A DNA stretch of 64,000 nt, taken from the NCBI GenBank assembly GCA_036426205.1, contig CM071568.1, forward strand, positions 43,846,841 through 43,910,840, read 5' to 3'. Origin of the DNA: Ascaphus truei (lineage: Eukaryota > Chordata > Amphibia > Anura > Ascaphidae). Shown in pieces: positions 54,850 to 64,000 of this stretch (positions are counted from its first letter, which is position 1; every line of letters starts with the position of its first letter). A program made the position numbers and the translations under genes. The notes below the pieces were generated by a model. That model ran no database searches. It saw only the letters and a list, made by a program, of their open reading frames with translations, and was not told where the DNA came from.

Positions 54850-56347
54850 TAAAGAAAGACATTATGAACTGGCATGGAACTTTCACTTGTTTATCAATAT
54901 AATGAGAGTTGTTCTCACAGTGTAACACATAACATGTTTTCATAATTTTTCATTTGTGTCAAATTAAAAGTTTATGCTTGAAGTAACAATTATGTTTTTA
55001 CTCAGTGTGAAAGAAGAATGAATGAAAGGTTGTTGTAACCTCACAACTCCTAGCTGATAGTTTACAACACACACAATACATGTTGTCATGAAAAACTACA
55101 TCTTCTGTGACAATAACTGATGTGAAGTTAATTACATGTGAAAGGCATTTATTTAGCATGGCAAATTAACATCTAGAAATGTGCACATTAGATTTGCTGC
55201 ACCTCATACACTCACCTTCCATGCTTGATGATGAGCTGGATGAGCCAGGTGATGAGACATGTTCAGTGTGAGGTGACACATGAGCTTCAGGAGCAACTAT
55301 ATAGAAGAATAACATAAGAATTTTATTGACATGTGTACATAATTAACATAAAGTTTGTGTAGTGGGAGTATTTATGGCTAAATATCAGCATCACATAAGG
55401 AAATGACAATATGTTTCTGCCAAGCTGTACATTATCCATCTTAACATCAATGTACATGTGAACCTAATTGGCACATTTATTGTAAAAACCATACAACATA
55501 CAATGTTCATGCAGGAATGCGTTCTAAAATTAAGTGTTCTGTTGGACATACACTGCATATGTTGTGTAGTAATCTAACAATAATAATGTACATCACTACC
55601 ATGACAGCAAAGTTGACTGCTTATAATTCAGTACCTAATTGTGGAAATGTGAATGAATGTTTTTAGTGATCTGTGTGAACATTTAAGAGAAGCAGGTGTA
55701 GCGCTCAATGTGGCTGACACTCATCAACACATGCAGTGTGTCGCTCACAGATGATACTGGTGTGATAATGTGGCGTTTCTATAAGGTTAATGGAAGATAT
55801 GAGTGAACGAATGACTAACGTACGTTTTCATATATAGTGGCCTGGTGGGTGAAAGTTTTCATAGAATTACCATTTCAAATGAATGTGATGAACTTCTGTT
55901 CACCTTGTCAGCTTCTAACAACTGTAGTCCCTCCCCCAAGACGTGACAGCACCCTGACCTTTTATTTTTTTCTACCACCTGTAAGGCGTCCCACAAGACT
56001 TGACCGTAACATGACCCTGTGATCTGGCTCGGTGCCCAACCCCACCCCCTGTGTTCTCCTCTATGCTGTGATGACATATTAATTGCAGCTGGTTTCACAC
56101 ACTGGTACATGAGTGAAAGACAAATCTGAAGTGAGCTACATATGAACACAATTAAATACCATATGGTACATGTTCCTATTTATGCTCTCAGTATACTACA
56201 TGAAGCAAAAAAAGAGCTTTAATTAAACATAACGAAATGTGTTTGTGCAAATTATGAATGTTCACCTTTGAATGCACTATCTTCCATGCAAAACTTTATG
56301 AGGCAGTAATGGCTTGTTTATAGGTGTAACATAGATTATCACTAATT

Positions 56348-56410
<63 letters not shown>

Positions 56411-56762
56411 CAACTGTAAATATTACTGTATGCTCATTTGCATGTCTTAGAAAGGTCTGCAATCCTGTCTTTCCCCATTATCGCCCAGCATACAGCGCTT
56501 CCACTGCAGCAAGGGATTCTGGGAAATGACATGCAAATGAGCACTCAGCCACCTTTTGCCACCATATATATTAATTTTTACTTTTTGTAGGACAACTAGA
56601 TATAAATATATATAGATAGATAGATAGATAGATAGATAGAGAGAGACATATATACAGATATATATGTAGGTATGCTTATATTGGGAAGAAAGTATAAGTT
56701 GCAGCGGAAATATAGATAAGAACTGTAACCTACGACACGCCTAGTACAGTAACATTTGTCAC
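54850..56762. other. Introns of the Myb-like gene
   Basis: Apart from the 81-bp exon 3, this region is noncoding. It includes a (TA)n run at 56348-56410, the repeat at 56431-56560 and (ATAG)n at 56610-56640. Confidence 0.6.
56431..56560. repeat. Interspersed repeat shared with 19150-19255
   Basis: GCATGTCTTAGAAAGGTCTG, then CCCCATTATCGCCCAGCATA and ATGCAAATGAGCACTCAG, follow the same order as at 19150-19255. Both copies are next to a TA microsatellite, which suggests a shared target or a common 5' edge. Confidence 0.7.
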
Positions 56763-56984
56763 CTGGTGGAAATGGAGCAGAATAAATTCCGATATCTCTG
56801 TCCCCGGGCAAACTCTCCACGACGACAGGAAGATATTTTTCCCGCATCTGCTCCTCCAATGGTGTTAAGATTAGAGATTGTGCTGACGGGCCACCTCCAG
56901 TGCCAGAAGCATGCATCCGTTGTGCTTGTATTTTTTTCTTTAAGTTTGCCCTGATATCATCGAATCTCTTCCGACAATTCGCCC

Positions 56985-57132
56985 GGTCCCTGACATGATT
57001 CCCACACGCAAACACAGCCAAGGTTATTTGATCCCACGTTTCTTTTTTTGAATTCGCCCGGTCCCGACATGATTCCCACACGCAAACACAGCCAAGGTTA
57101 TTTGATCCCACATTTCTTTTTTTGATGCTGAA
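56985..57132 (-). repeat. 74-bp tandem duplication in Myb exon 2
   Basis: CGACATGATTCCCACACGCA followed by AACACAGCCAAGGTTATTTG occurs twice in direct orientation with only two or three differences. It duplicates WDQITLAVFACGNHV and changes the frame. Confidence 0.9.
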
Positions 57133-58059
57133 CTTGTCCGCCCTTGAAATACATACAAAATATATGACGTTAATTATTATTATAAAAACGAACAGTTTCC
57201 TAAACTGCTAGCTGTTCCAAGAGATACCAAACATGCTGGTTTAGGTGTAATATGTGTACCACATGAGCATTTACATGTAAACATACAAATGCGTGAATAT
57301 TGTATGAACTATGGCAACATTTTTAGACTGATTGTTATGGTCATTCTAAAGCATGAAGGAATATGTGTGTAACAATTAAGTTTAATTGATAGATATTATA
57401 GAATCATTTTTTGATATTAAGACATCTCACATGACCTAGGATAACATGTCTTTGAAGAATCAATGCAAAGATAGACTTACCTAGTAAATGCCCATACAGA
57501 CAGTCATAGTGCTCCAGAATCCCTGTGACAAGAACTGTGTTTTCCTCTTCATTGGACCGAGGATTACGTGGCCGCTCCAGACGTTTCTTCCGAATACGTG
57601 CAGGCCCAGAGCTTGGCTGCTGCTGATTGGACTCAAAAGCGGGCCACCAGCAACCACCCCACCACCAGACACCACAGCAGCACCAGCAACAGAGCCACCA
57701 GCAGCACTCGCACTCACAGCAACACCATTCGCACTCACAGCAACAGCACTCCCCTGAATCCTACGTTTACTCAGACGTACTCACATGACTACCAGTACCA
57801 CTCACACCAGCATCACTCTTCCCACGCCTTGCAGCCATACCTCTAGCACTCACAAAGAACAGAAAATAAATGTAAAGACAATCACACTGAACACTTACAA
57901 AGTGAAAACAAGATAAATATTTAAACAAAACAACACAGGACAAACTTCTCACAATACACCACAACTGTCTCAGTCAATATGAAATATGTAAATCGGCCAG
58001 CTCTGTGTGTGTGTCTCTCTCTCTCACTCAGAAACAACACAGAGAATGAATAAAAATAC

Positions 58060-58332
58060 ACACTGCCTTTAAATGGACCGCTCAATCCAAAACATGCTTG
58101 CTTCGGCAGATTCAGCAAGAAGTTTCATTGGGGAACCTAACACCACCTCGCCATGCACGCCGATATACCTATGTGTGATCGGCAAATCATCGGCAGAGTG
58201 GGAGCAAATGTTTTCGGCTTGATTCGGAAGGGATTCAGCACTTATTGCATACGGAGAGGGAAAATCGCCAGAATCATGCCGATAAGGTACCCTTGGCGAT
58301 TGCACTTTTTCTGCGCTTACTGCATAGAGCCC
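58060..58332 (-). promoter_or_regulatory. Right terminal and subterminal repeats of the Harbinger element
   Basis: GCCGATA/ATCGGC words at 58158, 58177, 58188 and 58278 precede the terminus. They are fewer than at the left end but of the same type. Confidence 0.6.
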
Positions 58333-58335
58333 CTG

Positions 58336-58803
58336 GTCTTCTGGATAGAGTGTTGGCTCTGATGTTCAGGGGCCCCGGCTGGTAGTTCAAAGTGAAATGT
58401 TGCAGAATTACTGGGAGATTGCCTCAGATTTTCCAAGGCAAGTGTTTGGATACTCGTGGCTGCATCTGTACCTCGCTCTCAAGTGGGCAATCATGGACAA
58501 ACTCCATGACTACATGTTGCAACATTTCTGTGACATTTCTGCAGACAGACTAATGGCCCATTGGATTAACACAGTGGGGGTCCCTGGCAGTCCCACTGAA
58601 ACTGAATGGGACTGCAATGGACCCCCGCTGTGTTAATCCAATGGGCAATTAGCTGTCTAGAAATTTCACAGAAATGTTGCAGCATTACTGGGAGATTGCC
58701 CCAGATTTTCCAAAGCAAGTGTTCGGATACTAGTGGCTGCATCTGTATTCCAACTTGTGGACGGGATAATTCTGCTCGCTGGGGGTTAAACTGCGACTGA
58801 CGT
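58336..58803 (-). mobile_element. Gypsy RNase H split by a palindromic MITE with a local inversion
   Basis: On the minus strand, 58803-58748 reads YVSRSLTPSEQNYPVHKLE and 58393-58336 reads HFTLNYQPGPLNIRANTLSR, both Gypsy RNase H. Between them lies a MITE of the 4525-4812 family. A fragment reading YLALKWAIMDKLHDYM is on the plus strand at about 58469-58516. Inverting 58394-58528 between the 11-base inverted repeat GAAATGTTGCA/TGCAACATTTC makes the MITE contiguous with TA flanks and places that fragment directly after HKLE. Some RNase H sequence after HDYM is missing. Confidence 0.85.
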
Positions 58804-58804
58804 A

Positions 58805-59395
58805 TGTCACGGGAGACCAGGATTAATACCAGAGATCAATATTGCCAGACAGAACACGAGAGTTTATAAAATTAATTAATTGGAAAAACATATCCACAAC
58901 TATACAAAAGACACAAACATCACACATACCCAACTGGGGAAACTGGGAATACCCTGCCTAACTAGTCGCAGGGACCTACTTGCAGAGATTTCCCCTGTTC
59001 TCTCTTAACCCAGTGCCTACAGGACTGGTTTTCAGGCCTGAGACCAGCACTGGATTGGACACTGAAGTTTCTCCCTCTCACAGCAACACCTCTGTAACTC
59101 TCTGCAGGCTCTGTCTGCTAGGGGTCTCACGCCCACCTTTTTTTTTATATACTTAAAACATAACATTGCAACACTCAGGGCCAGGAGCTGCCTACCTGCC
59201 AGGCCCTGATTGGTGGGTAGGACGGCAACATAACATTTGTAACAATTCTATTCAAACCTATTAACCCCTGATTCCTGAGGTGCTGGAACTAAGCAAAGAC
59301 ATACATATATATATCACATATAATACAATACCAATGTATTACTGACAGGTAGGGGTAATGGCAGACTTAACCTTTATTAACAGCAGCCATATTTT
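58805..59395 (-). mobile_element. LTR-like insertion in the Gypsy RNase H
   Basis: On the minus strand it ends GGTCTCCCGTGACA and has a TATA-like AGTATATAAAA near 59153, followed by promoter-like sequence. It separates GLRSV (RNase H) from YVSRSL. The start is uncertain within about 15 bases and no target duplication was resolved. It is probably a solo LTR of another family. Confidence 0.6.
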
Positions 59396-61535
59396 CCCCT
59401 ACCGATCGAAGGCCTGCCGAGTATTTCTGGTGCAAGACTGCACCTAAGCCGTTGAGGCTCGCATCCACATGAAGGATGTAGGGCTGCTCTGGATCAGTGT
59501 ATGCTAGAACGCTTGCTCGCATACCGACATCCATCTGTCTCCAAATGGCATCTGCGGGGTCACGGCTCTCTGCTTGGGTTCTTCGGGATACATCTTCAAG
59601 AGATTATTGGGAGCCTTGGCTTGGCTGTAATATCCCTCCACAAAGCGGCGATGGTATCCGCAGAATCCAAAGAAAGAGCATAGTTCTATTGTGTTCTCTG
59701 ATCTTGGCCAGTTCATCACGGCTTTGATTTTGGCGGGGTCGGTAGCTATTCCGTTCGTGGACACTATGTGTCCCAAGTAGGTCACTGATGTATGGCAGAA
59801 CCGGCATTTGTCCAGGGATAACTTCAAACCTTCTTTGCCCAGGCGATCCTGCACTTTTAGCAGACATGCCTCCTGCTCCTCCAGAGTCTTACCGAAGACG
59901 ATGATATCGTCCAGATAGACTAAGAATTCCGTGGGTTCAAATCGCCGATGGTCTTCTCCATCAAGCGCTGGAATGTTGCTGGGGCACCACAAATGCCTTG
60001 GAGCATGCGGGTGAATTGGTAGAAGCCAAGAGGACATACAAATGCCATCTTCTCTTGGTCTTCCGCACTCATTGGTACCTGGTAGTACCCAGATCTTAGG
60101 TCGAGAATACTGAACCACTGGCTTCCCGACAGCGTGGTGAGGATTTCTTCAACCCGCGGAAGAGTGTACTGATCAGTAAAAGTTTGGTTGTTCAGGGTCC
60201 GATAGTCTACACATAAGCAGACTGACCCATTCTTCTTCCTCACCACCATGATCGGTGACATGTAGGGGCTGCGGGATTCCGTTACTATACCCGCCGTCTC
60301 CATCTCTTGTAGAATACCTCTCACGTATTCCACATCTCGGGGAGCAATACGTTGGGAATGTTCCCGGAAGGGCGTTTGTGTCTTTCAGCTGAATCATGTG
60401 CTGGGTGCTTCTGCTACAGCCCACATCCATCTCGCTAGTGGAGAATACTTCCCAACGTTCCTCCATCTTAGCGCTTAGCCGTTCCTTGCATTTGGCCAAC
60501 AGTGTCGTGACCCCCAAAGTCAAACCGCAGTCCGACCGGCTGGTCTGGCACGGTGGCGGCGTGTACTTGAGCTGCGTCACAATGGGGGTAACTGGGTATA
60601 TCCTACCCAACCGTTGACCTTGGTCGAGGGCTATGGGGTAAGTAGAGATGTTTTGGATAAACATCTGGATCTTCCCAGGCAGTGAGGACTTCCATTCTTG
60701 TAACTCTGGCACAAGCTTGAAAACTCAGAAGGCGTCTTCCTCAGGTATACTCTTTAGAGAGAAGAGATGATCGGCCTCGTCTCGGCCCGGATAGCTGCAC
60801 TCTGTGTGCATGATCTTCACTCCCCCTGGTGGTATCTCGGTCAACCCCTTGGTGTGGTTGAATAGGTCTCCATATCCTTCCTGAGCCGAGATCTTGCAGC
60901 ACTTTTCCTTCAGGATCAGATGGATCCGTAGAGACGACAGGGGTTGTTTGCCGGTCTCCTGTAGGTAGGCTCTTATCACTGCTTACACCACATTGGCGTT
61001 GGTCCCCAAGATGATGGGAAAACTTGGGTATTTGCGGGGCTCAGGGCATATCAAAGCCTCCACATCTATGATGTGAGACTTGCCAATGTTCAGCTGGGGT
61101 ATCTCTATTTGTGCCTTTATCACGCCATCAATGGGGTAATCCTCATTGCTCAGTCCCCACAACTTTATCTTGTCCTTATGACTGTAAGGGCAGGTGTTTA
61201 AGATGGAGGTCGTAGAAGGGGCGGTATATAATGTATGATCATGGCCAGTCCCACTCGAAAGCAGGCTTCCGGTTTGGGTTCTTCATCAGTGATAGGTGTT
61301 GGGGCACCCTCCGAGGACATCAGGGGCGGAGTGTATGTCGGGGGCATGGTGAGAGTCATGACCCTAGAGATATGCTTTTTGGGCTTCGGACAGTCCTTCG
61401 CGAAGTTGCCGCCCTGTTCACAGTTGTAGCAGTGGGTGGAGTGACCTTCGCCAGCTGTGGAGGGGAGAGCTAATCTCCTAGGCGGTAGGGAGATTGGCTG
61501 GTGCTGCCTCTGGGGAGCACCACTACAGATGATGA
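59396..61535 (-). pseudogene. Gypsy gag end, protease, reverse transcriptase and RNase H start
   Basis: Gag ends with a zinc knuckle near 61440-61400, HCYNCEQGGNFAKDCPKPKK. The His of the C-C-H-C signature is Asn here. A protease-like segment lies at 61120-60990, ending YPSFPIILGTNANVV. The RT follows: EMETAGIVTESRSPYMSPI, VRKKNGSVCLCVDYRTLN, FSILDLRSGYYQVPM, FQRLMEKTI, then after a frameshift near 59960 the catalytic YLDDIIVFGKT and CRFCHTSVTYLGHIVS. RNase H starts EQPYILHVDASLNGLGAVL. Several shifts make it dead. Upstream gag is absent beyond about 61535. Confidence 0.93.
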
Positions 61536-61985
61536 CCAAGGATGGCTCAAATTCTGTATACATGCACATATATGTTTCTATAATGCTTGGACATTGGCAG
61601 CATTAAACAGCATGGAAACGATATAGATTCTAATGACTAGATACAGGCAGAAACAAAATCAAGGAATTAGCCAGAGTCATTGTTGAGAAGAATGTTACTA
61701 ACATGAAATAGCCCGCTCTACTTCATTACATTCAGAAGAGAGTGGTACCTCTGGATTGGGCTTCCTTGGAAGCGTGAAGACATGGAGAAAATAAAGAGAA
61801 AAGACAATCGTTCGGATGACATGCACACCTCTAGATTCAGGTTGAATTAGTCCATATTTGGTTAATGATCTACTGTGTAAATAAAATGTAACTTTTAATA
61901 ATGAAGCAGAATAGAAGAAAACAGAACAGAACCTCCTGTTAATGAGCACAAAATGATACCAGTAAATTATAAATACAATATACTA
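61536..61985. other. Unclassified, with one copy of a direct repeat
   Basis: The block 61778-61975 recurs at 62608-62820. Otherwise nothing is recognised. Confidence 0.4.
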
Positions 61986-62165
61986 TAGTATGTGGAACAC
62001 AGAGCTGTACATAGAATGGTACAGGCACAGTCCTATGTTTTCGTACCTGAGGCACAGGGATATAAAGTGACTTGCCCAAGGTCACAAGGCTAAAAGTCAG
62101 TGATTGTTTTCAGAGTCAGGGCCTTTACTCCCTGAGCCACTCCGAAAAGAAAATAACACTGTATG
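61985..62165 (+). mobile_element. L2/MIR-like 3' segment
   Basis: GTGACTTGCCCAAGGTCACA at about 62070 and CTCCCTGAGCCACT at about 62130 are the conserved tail of the L2/MIR family. Confidence 0.75.
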
Positions 62166-62169
62166 AGTA

Positions 62170-62607
62170 CATTTCAGGACCACTGAGGCTAGGACTGTTA
62201 GTATTAGGCATAATTGGTAGTCTTCCTATCTACTGAGTTAACCCAGCAGCTTAACGCTCCCCTTCTAACTTTATAAAAGACTAGCTCAGCCTTCTGTTAC
62301 CAGCGAGTCACTCAGCGAGCTGCAGATATTGGCTCAGCTCAAGACCTTTCTATTTAACCTGATATGTAACAACATTATTTCCTGTGTGTTCAGTAACTGC
62401 CTGTGTTTCCTGCTTTATTGCTATTGTGGATCTTTGAACGTGACTGGCTTTTGAACCACTGTACAATGTATCTGTCGTCCCTCACAGTTTCACTTCACTG
62501 CTTATGACTTACTGTAAACTACTCTTATTCTTTCTGTCCCTCAGTAATGCTCCAACTCTTGGATACTCATACTATTTGTGCTTCTGTCTGTACCCTTATA
62601 CTGCTGC
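62170..62607. other. No gene recognised
   Basis: Mixed sequence with no sustained frame. Confidence 0.35.
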
Positions 62608-62824
62608 ACATTCTTGGAGAAAATAGAGAGAAAAGACAATCCTTTGGACGAGATCCACACCTCTAGATTAAAGTTTAATGATTCCATAATTGGGTTAACG
62701 ATCTACTCTGTAAATAAAACGTAACTTTTGATAATGAAGCAAAACAGAAAAAAAAAACAGAACAGATTGTCCTGGTACTATCATGAGCACAAAATGATAC
62801 AAGTAAATTAGAAATTGCATAAGT

Positions 62825-63470
62825 GCAAATTAGTGACAAGCAAAGTGAGTTAAAAGTTATACAATTATTAACCAAAACCAATAACCAAAAAAATAATAAA
62901 ATACAAGGTCTGAAGGCATAAATGGAATATATCCTAGTCTGAGGACTACCATCTACTGTATTTACACATTTTGGAGGCAAAAGTAGCCTATGTCAGACTT
63001 TAATCGTGATAAAGTACATTTTTCAAGTTCTGACACATATGATTGCCAAGGAGGGTTAATGTCACTGAGGTTGCTATACCTCTCAGTGTTGGCCGACTAG
63101 AAAACCCTCTGCTGCTATAGAGGATAATACTCTAAGCCAGGAGTTCTCATCTCCACTCTTCAAGACCCCCAACAGGTCAGGTTTTCAGGATATCCCTGCT
63201 TCGGCACAGGTTGCTCAATGATTGAGCCATATGTGCTGAAGCAGAGATATCCTGAAAATCTGACCTGTTTCGAGGTTTTGAAGACTGGAATTGAGTACCC
63301 CTGTTCTAAGCAGTTCTAATGTAAAATAGAAGCACATGTGATTGCTGAGAAAGAGTGCAAGCTCCAAAGCTTGCTATACCCTGGCTTAAAACAGCCCACA
63401 GCTGCTATTTAGGATATTGCTCTAAGCAGTTATCGTGTAAGCTTGGCTAAGTAAATTGCCTAAGAGATAC
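62825..63470. repeat. Diverged direct repeat around a hAT MITE
   Basis: A block with ATATGATTGC, TTGCTATACC and GCTGCTATAGAGGATAATAC (63035-63135) recurs, diverged, at 63330-63425 (ATGTGATTGC, TTGCTATACC, GCTGCTATTTAGGATATTGC). It may belong to the terminus that holds the hammerhead-like motif at 63471. Confidence 0.5.
63138..63303. mobile_element. 166-bp palindromic hAT MITE
   Basis: It starts CAGGAGTTCTCATCTCC and ends GAATTGAGTACCCCTG. CAGGTCAGGTTTTCAGGATA and its complement form the arms, with the centre near CAATGATTGAG. Flanking 8-mers CTCTAAGC and TTCTAAGC differ at one base, a hAT-type target duplication. Confidence 0.88.
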
Positions 63471-63525
63471 CAGGTGGGACCCCAGAAGAAGCCATGGTTG
63501 CGGTGAAACGTACATAGGGCAGCTT
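63471..63525 (+). ncRNA. Hammerhead-ribozyme-like motif
   Basis: CAGAAGA (63483-63489) matches CUGANGA except for the second base. Helix II is GCC (63491-63493) with GGU (63502-63504). GAAA is intact at 63505-63508, followed by CGUACAU (63509-63515) and A. Helix I is CCC (63480-63482) with GGG (63517-63519). This is the only motif in the window with an intact NGA, an intact GAAA and a permitted cleavage-site base, but the U4 change would be damaging. Confidence 0.45.
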
Positions 63526-64000
63526 CAGTATGCTTACTAGTCACAGGGTCCATGATTATCAGGGGAGAAACTTAGCATACCTGCACTGGGCATTTCTGTC
63601 TTTTGTTCCAAGACATTGTTTGTGTGTAGTTATCGGTGTTATGTATTGTTGGGTATGGTGGTTGATGTCACGGAGCAGAACCCCACCCCCAATCTCGCGG
63701 CATGGGTAAGTCATGAGAAATTACGTTTCTTTAAAGCAGCAATCAACACCCAGTATGGACTGCCCTGATTGTCGGCAGACTTAAAGTTAAATTTTTTTTA
63801 AGTTTTACATAATAAAAGTAGAAAGAGGGAAATAGGGTAGAGAATATTGGAGCCTAGACTGAACCAACGCAAATATTCTTGCTCAGGAGATTTCAAGTTT
63901 AATGTACCGGCAACCTGTGAATCCATGGAACTGGGAGCCACGCATACCCATGGAGCCACCAACGTAAGAATTATAATTTTACAAAAAAATTGAGCAGGCG
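63526..64000. other. No gene recognised
   Basis: Sequence downstream of the hammerhead-like motif, possibly the start of a Penelope-type element continuing past the window. Confidence 0.3.

Larger units (their letters stand above)
53836..57836 (-). pseudogene. Myb/SANT-like accessory gene of the Harbinger element, four exons
   Basis: Harbinger elements encode a Myb-like partner that imports the transposase into the nucleus and binds the ends. Exon 1 (57836-57481) starts MAARRGKSDAGVSG and ends RSNEEENTVLVTGILEHYDC-LYGHLLG before GTAAGT. Exon 2 (57142-56763) completes the domain: KKETWDQITLAVFACGNHV, CRKRFDDIRANLKKKIQ. Exon 3 (55296-55216) is serine-rich. Exon 4 (54842-53836) has a coiled-coil-like stretch (MISLQERTISQMSQIERVII), basic RKRKLGQQ, a PQPTPSAPEV repeat and a basic tail. 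All three introns have GT-AG ends. Two one-base shifts in exon 1 and a 74-bp duplication in exon 2 probably inactivate it. Confidence 0.85.
45637..58332 (+). mobile_element. 12.7-kb PIF/Harbinger element with three genes
   Basis: Termini GGGCCTCATGCAGTAAGCGC (left) and GCGCTTACTGCATAGAGCCC (right) are inverted repeats with the typical Harbinger GGG start. The flanking trinucleotides are CTA and CTG, a 3-bp target duplication with one later change. Removing the element joins the Gypsy frame RRP and GLSTT. It carries a HARBI1-like transposase (+), a forkhead gene (-) and a Myb/SANT-like gene (-). Simple repeats and a small hAT MITE lie between them. Three-gene Harbinger elements with a forkhead protein are not something I know from the literature. 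Confidence 0.92.
43290..61535 (-). mobile_element. Gypsy-type LTR retrotransposon with nested insertions
   Basis: One minus-strand element reads gag zinc knuckle, protease, RT, RNase H, integrase from 61535 down to about 43290. It is interrupted by an LTR-like insert (58805-59395), a palindromic MITE (58394-58745, partly inverted), a Harbinger element (45637-58332) and a MITE (44068-44427). Removing the last three rejoins the reading frame exactly. No flanking LTR belonging to this element was identified, so both outer ends are lost or unrecognised. Confidence 0.9.
61778..62820. repeat. Two direct copies of an about 200-bp repeat, 830 bp apart
   Basis: Shared words include GAGAAAAGACAATC, CACACCTCTAGATT, TGTAAATAAAA-GTAACTTTT and ATGAGCACAAAATGATAC. 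The spacing and flanks do not reveal whether these are two insertions or one tandem duplication. Confidence 0.7.

Overview
This window looks like nuclear DNA of an amphibian, most likely a frog or toad. It contains no bacterial operons, no CRISPR array and no rRNA or tRNA gene that I can recognise. It holds a dense, nested set of vertebrate transposable elements: CR1 with its ATGTAACT tail, L2, an L1-like element, Penelope-like elements, Gypsy LTR retrotransposons, PIF/Harbinger, Tc1/mariner and hAT elements, many MITEs, and long simple repeats. I found no host gene I could defend. The organism call is inference from the element mix.

Layout. 0-3 kb: the 3' part of a Penelope-like element with a GIY-YIG endonuclease, followed by terminal sequence with hammerhead-ribozyme-like motifs. 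3-4.4 kb: a partial copy of a Tc1/mariner-type element carrying a decayed forkhead gene. 4.5-18 kb: MITEs, a decayed Harbinger transposase, an L1-like 3' end, a Myb/SANT-like remnant and large palindromes. 18.5-23 kb: a hAT MITE, a broken Tc1 transposase, a second Penelope-type terminus and a CR1 element. 24.3-29.5 kb: a deleted relative of the Tc1-forkhead element with an LTR inserted in it, then minisatellites and another LTR. 30.3-38.8 kb: an 8.5-kb element bounded by matching terminal inverted repeats and TA target duplications. It has an intron-containing Tc1-like transposase on the plus strand and a forkhead gene on the minus strand. 39-41.5 kb: mostly sequence I cannot classify. 41.5-43.3 kb: L2. 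43.3-61.5 kb: one minus-strand Gypsy element split by a 360-bp MITE, a 12.7-kb Harbinger element, an inverted palindromic MITE and an LTR-like insert. 61.5-64 kb: an L2/MIR-like tail, a hAT MITE and another hammerhead-like motif.

The main discovery is that two DNA transposons from different superfamilies each carry a forkhead (winged-helix) gene. In both, the gene is antisense to the transposase and lies in the right half of the element. The Harbinger element (45637-58332) keeps an open 226-codon forkhead reading frame next to a HARBI1-like transposase and a four-exon Myb/SANT-like gene. Its ends carry many GCCGATAA-like motifs that could bind an accessory protein. The Tc1/mariner element (30324-38789) carries a more canonical but frameshifted forkhead gene, and partial relatives lie at 2988-4440, 24290-26441 and 29280-29525.

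Several insertions can be removed on paper to restore the Gypsy reading frame exactly. This confirms their boundaries and shows that all of them are younger than the Gypsy element.
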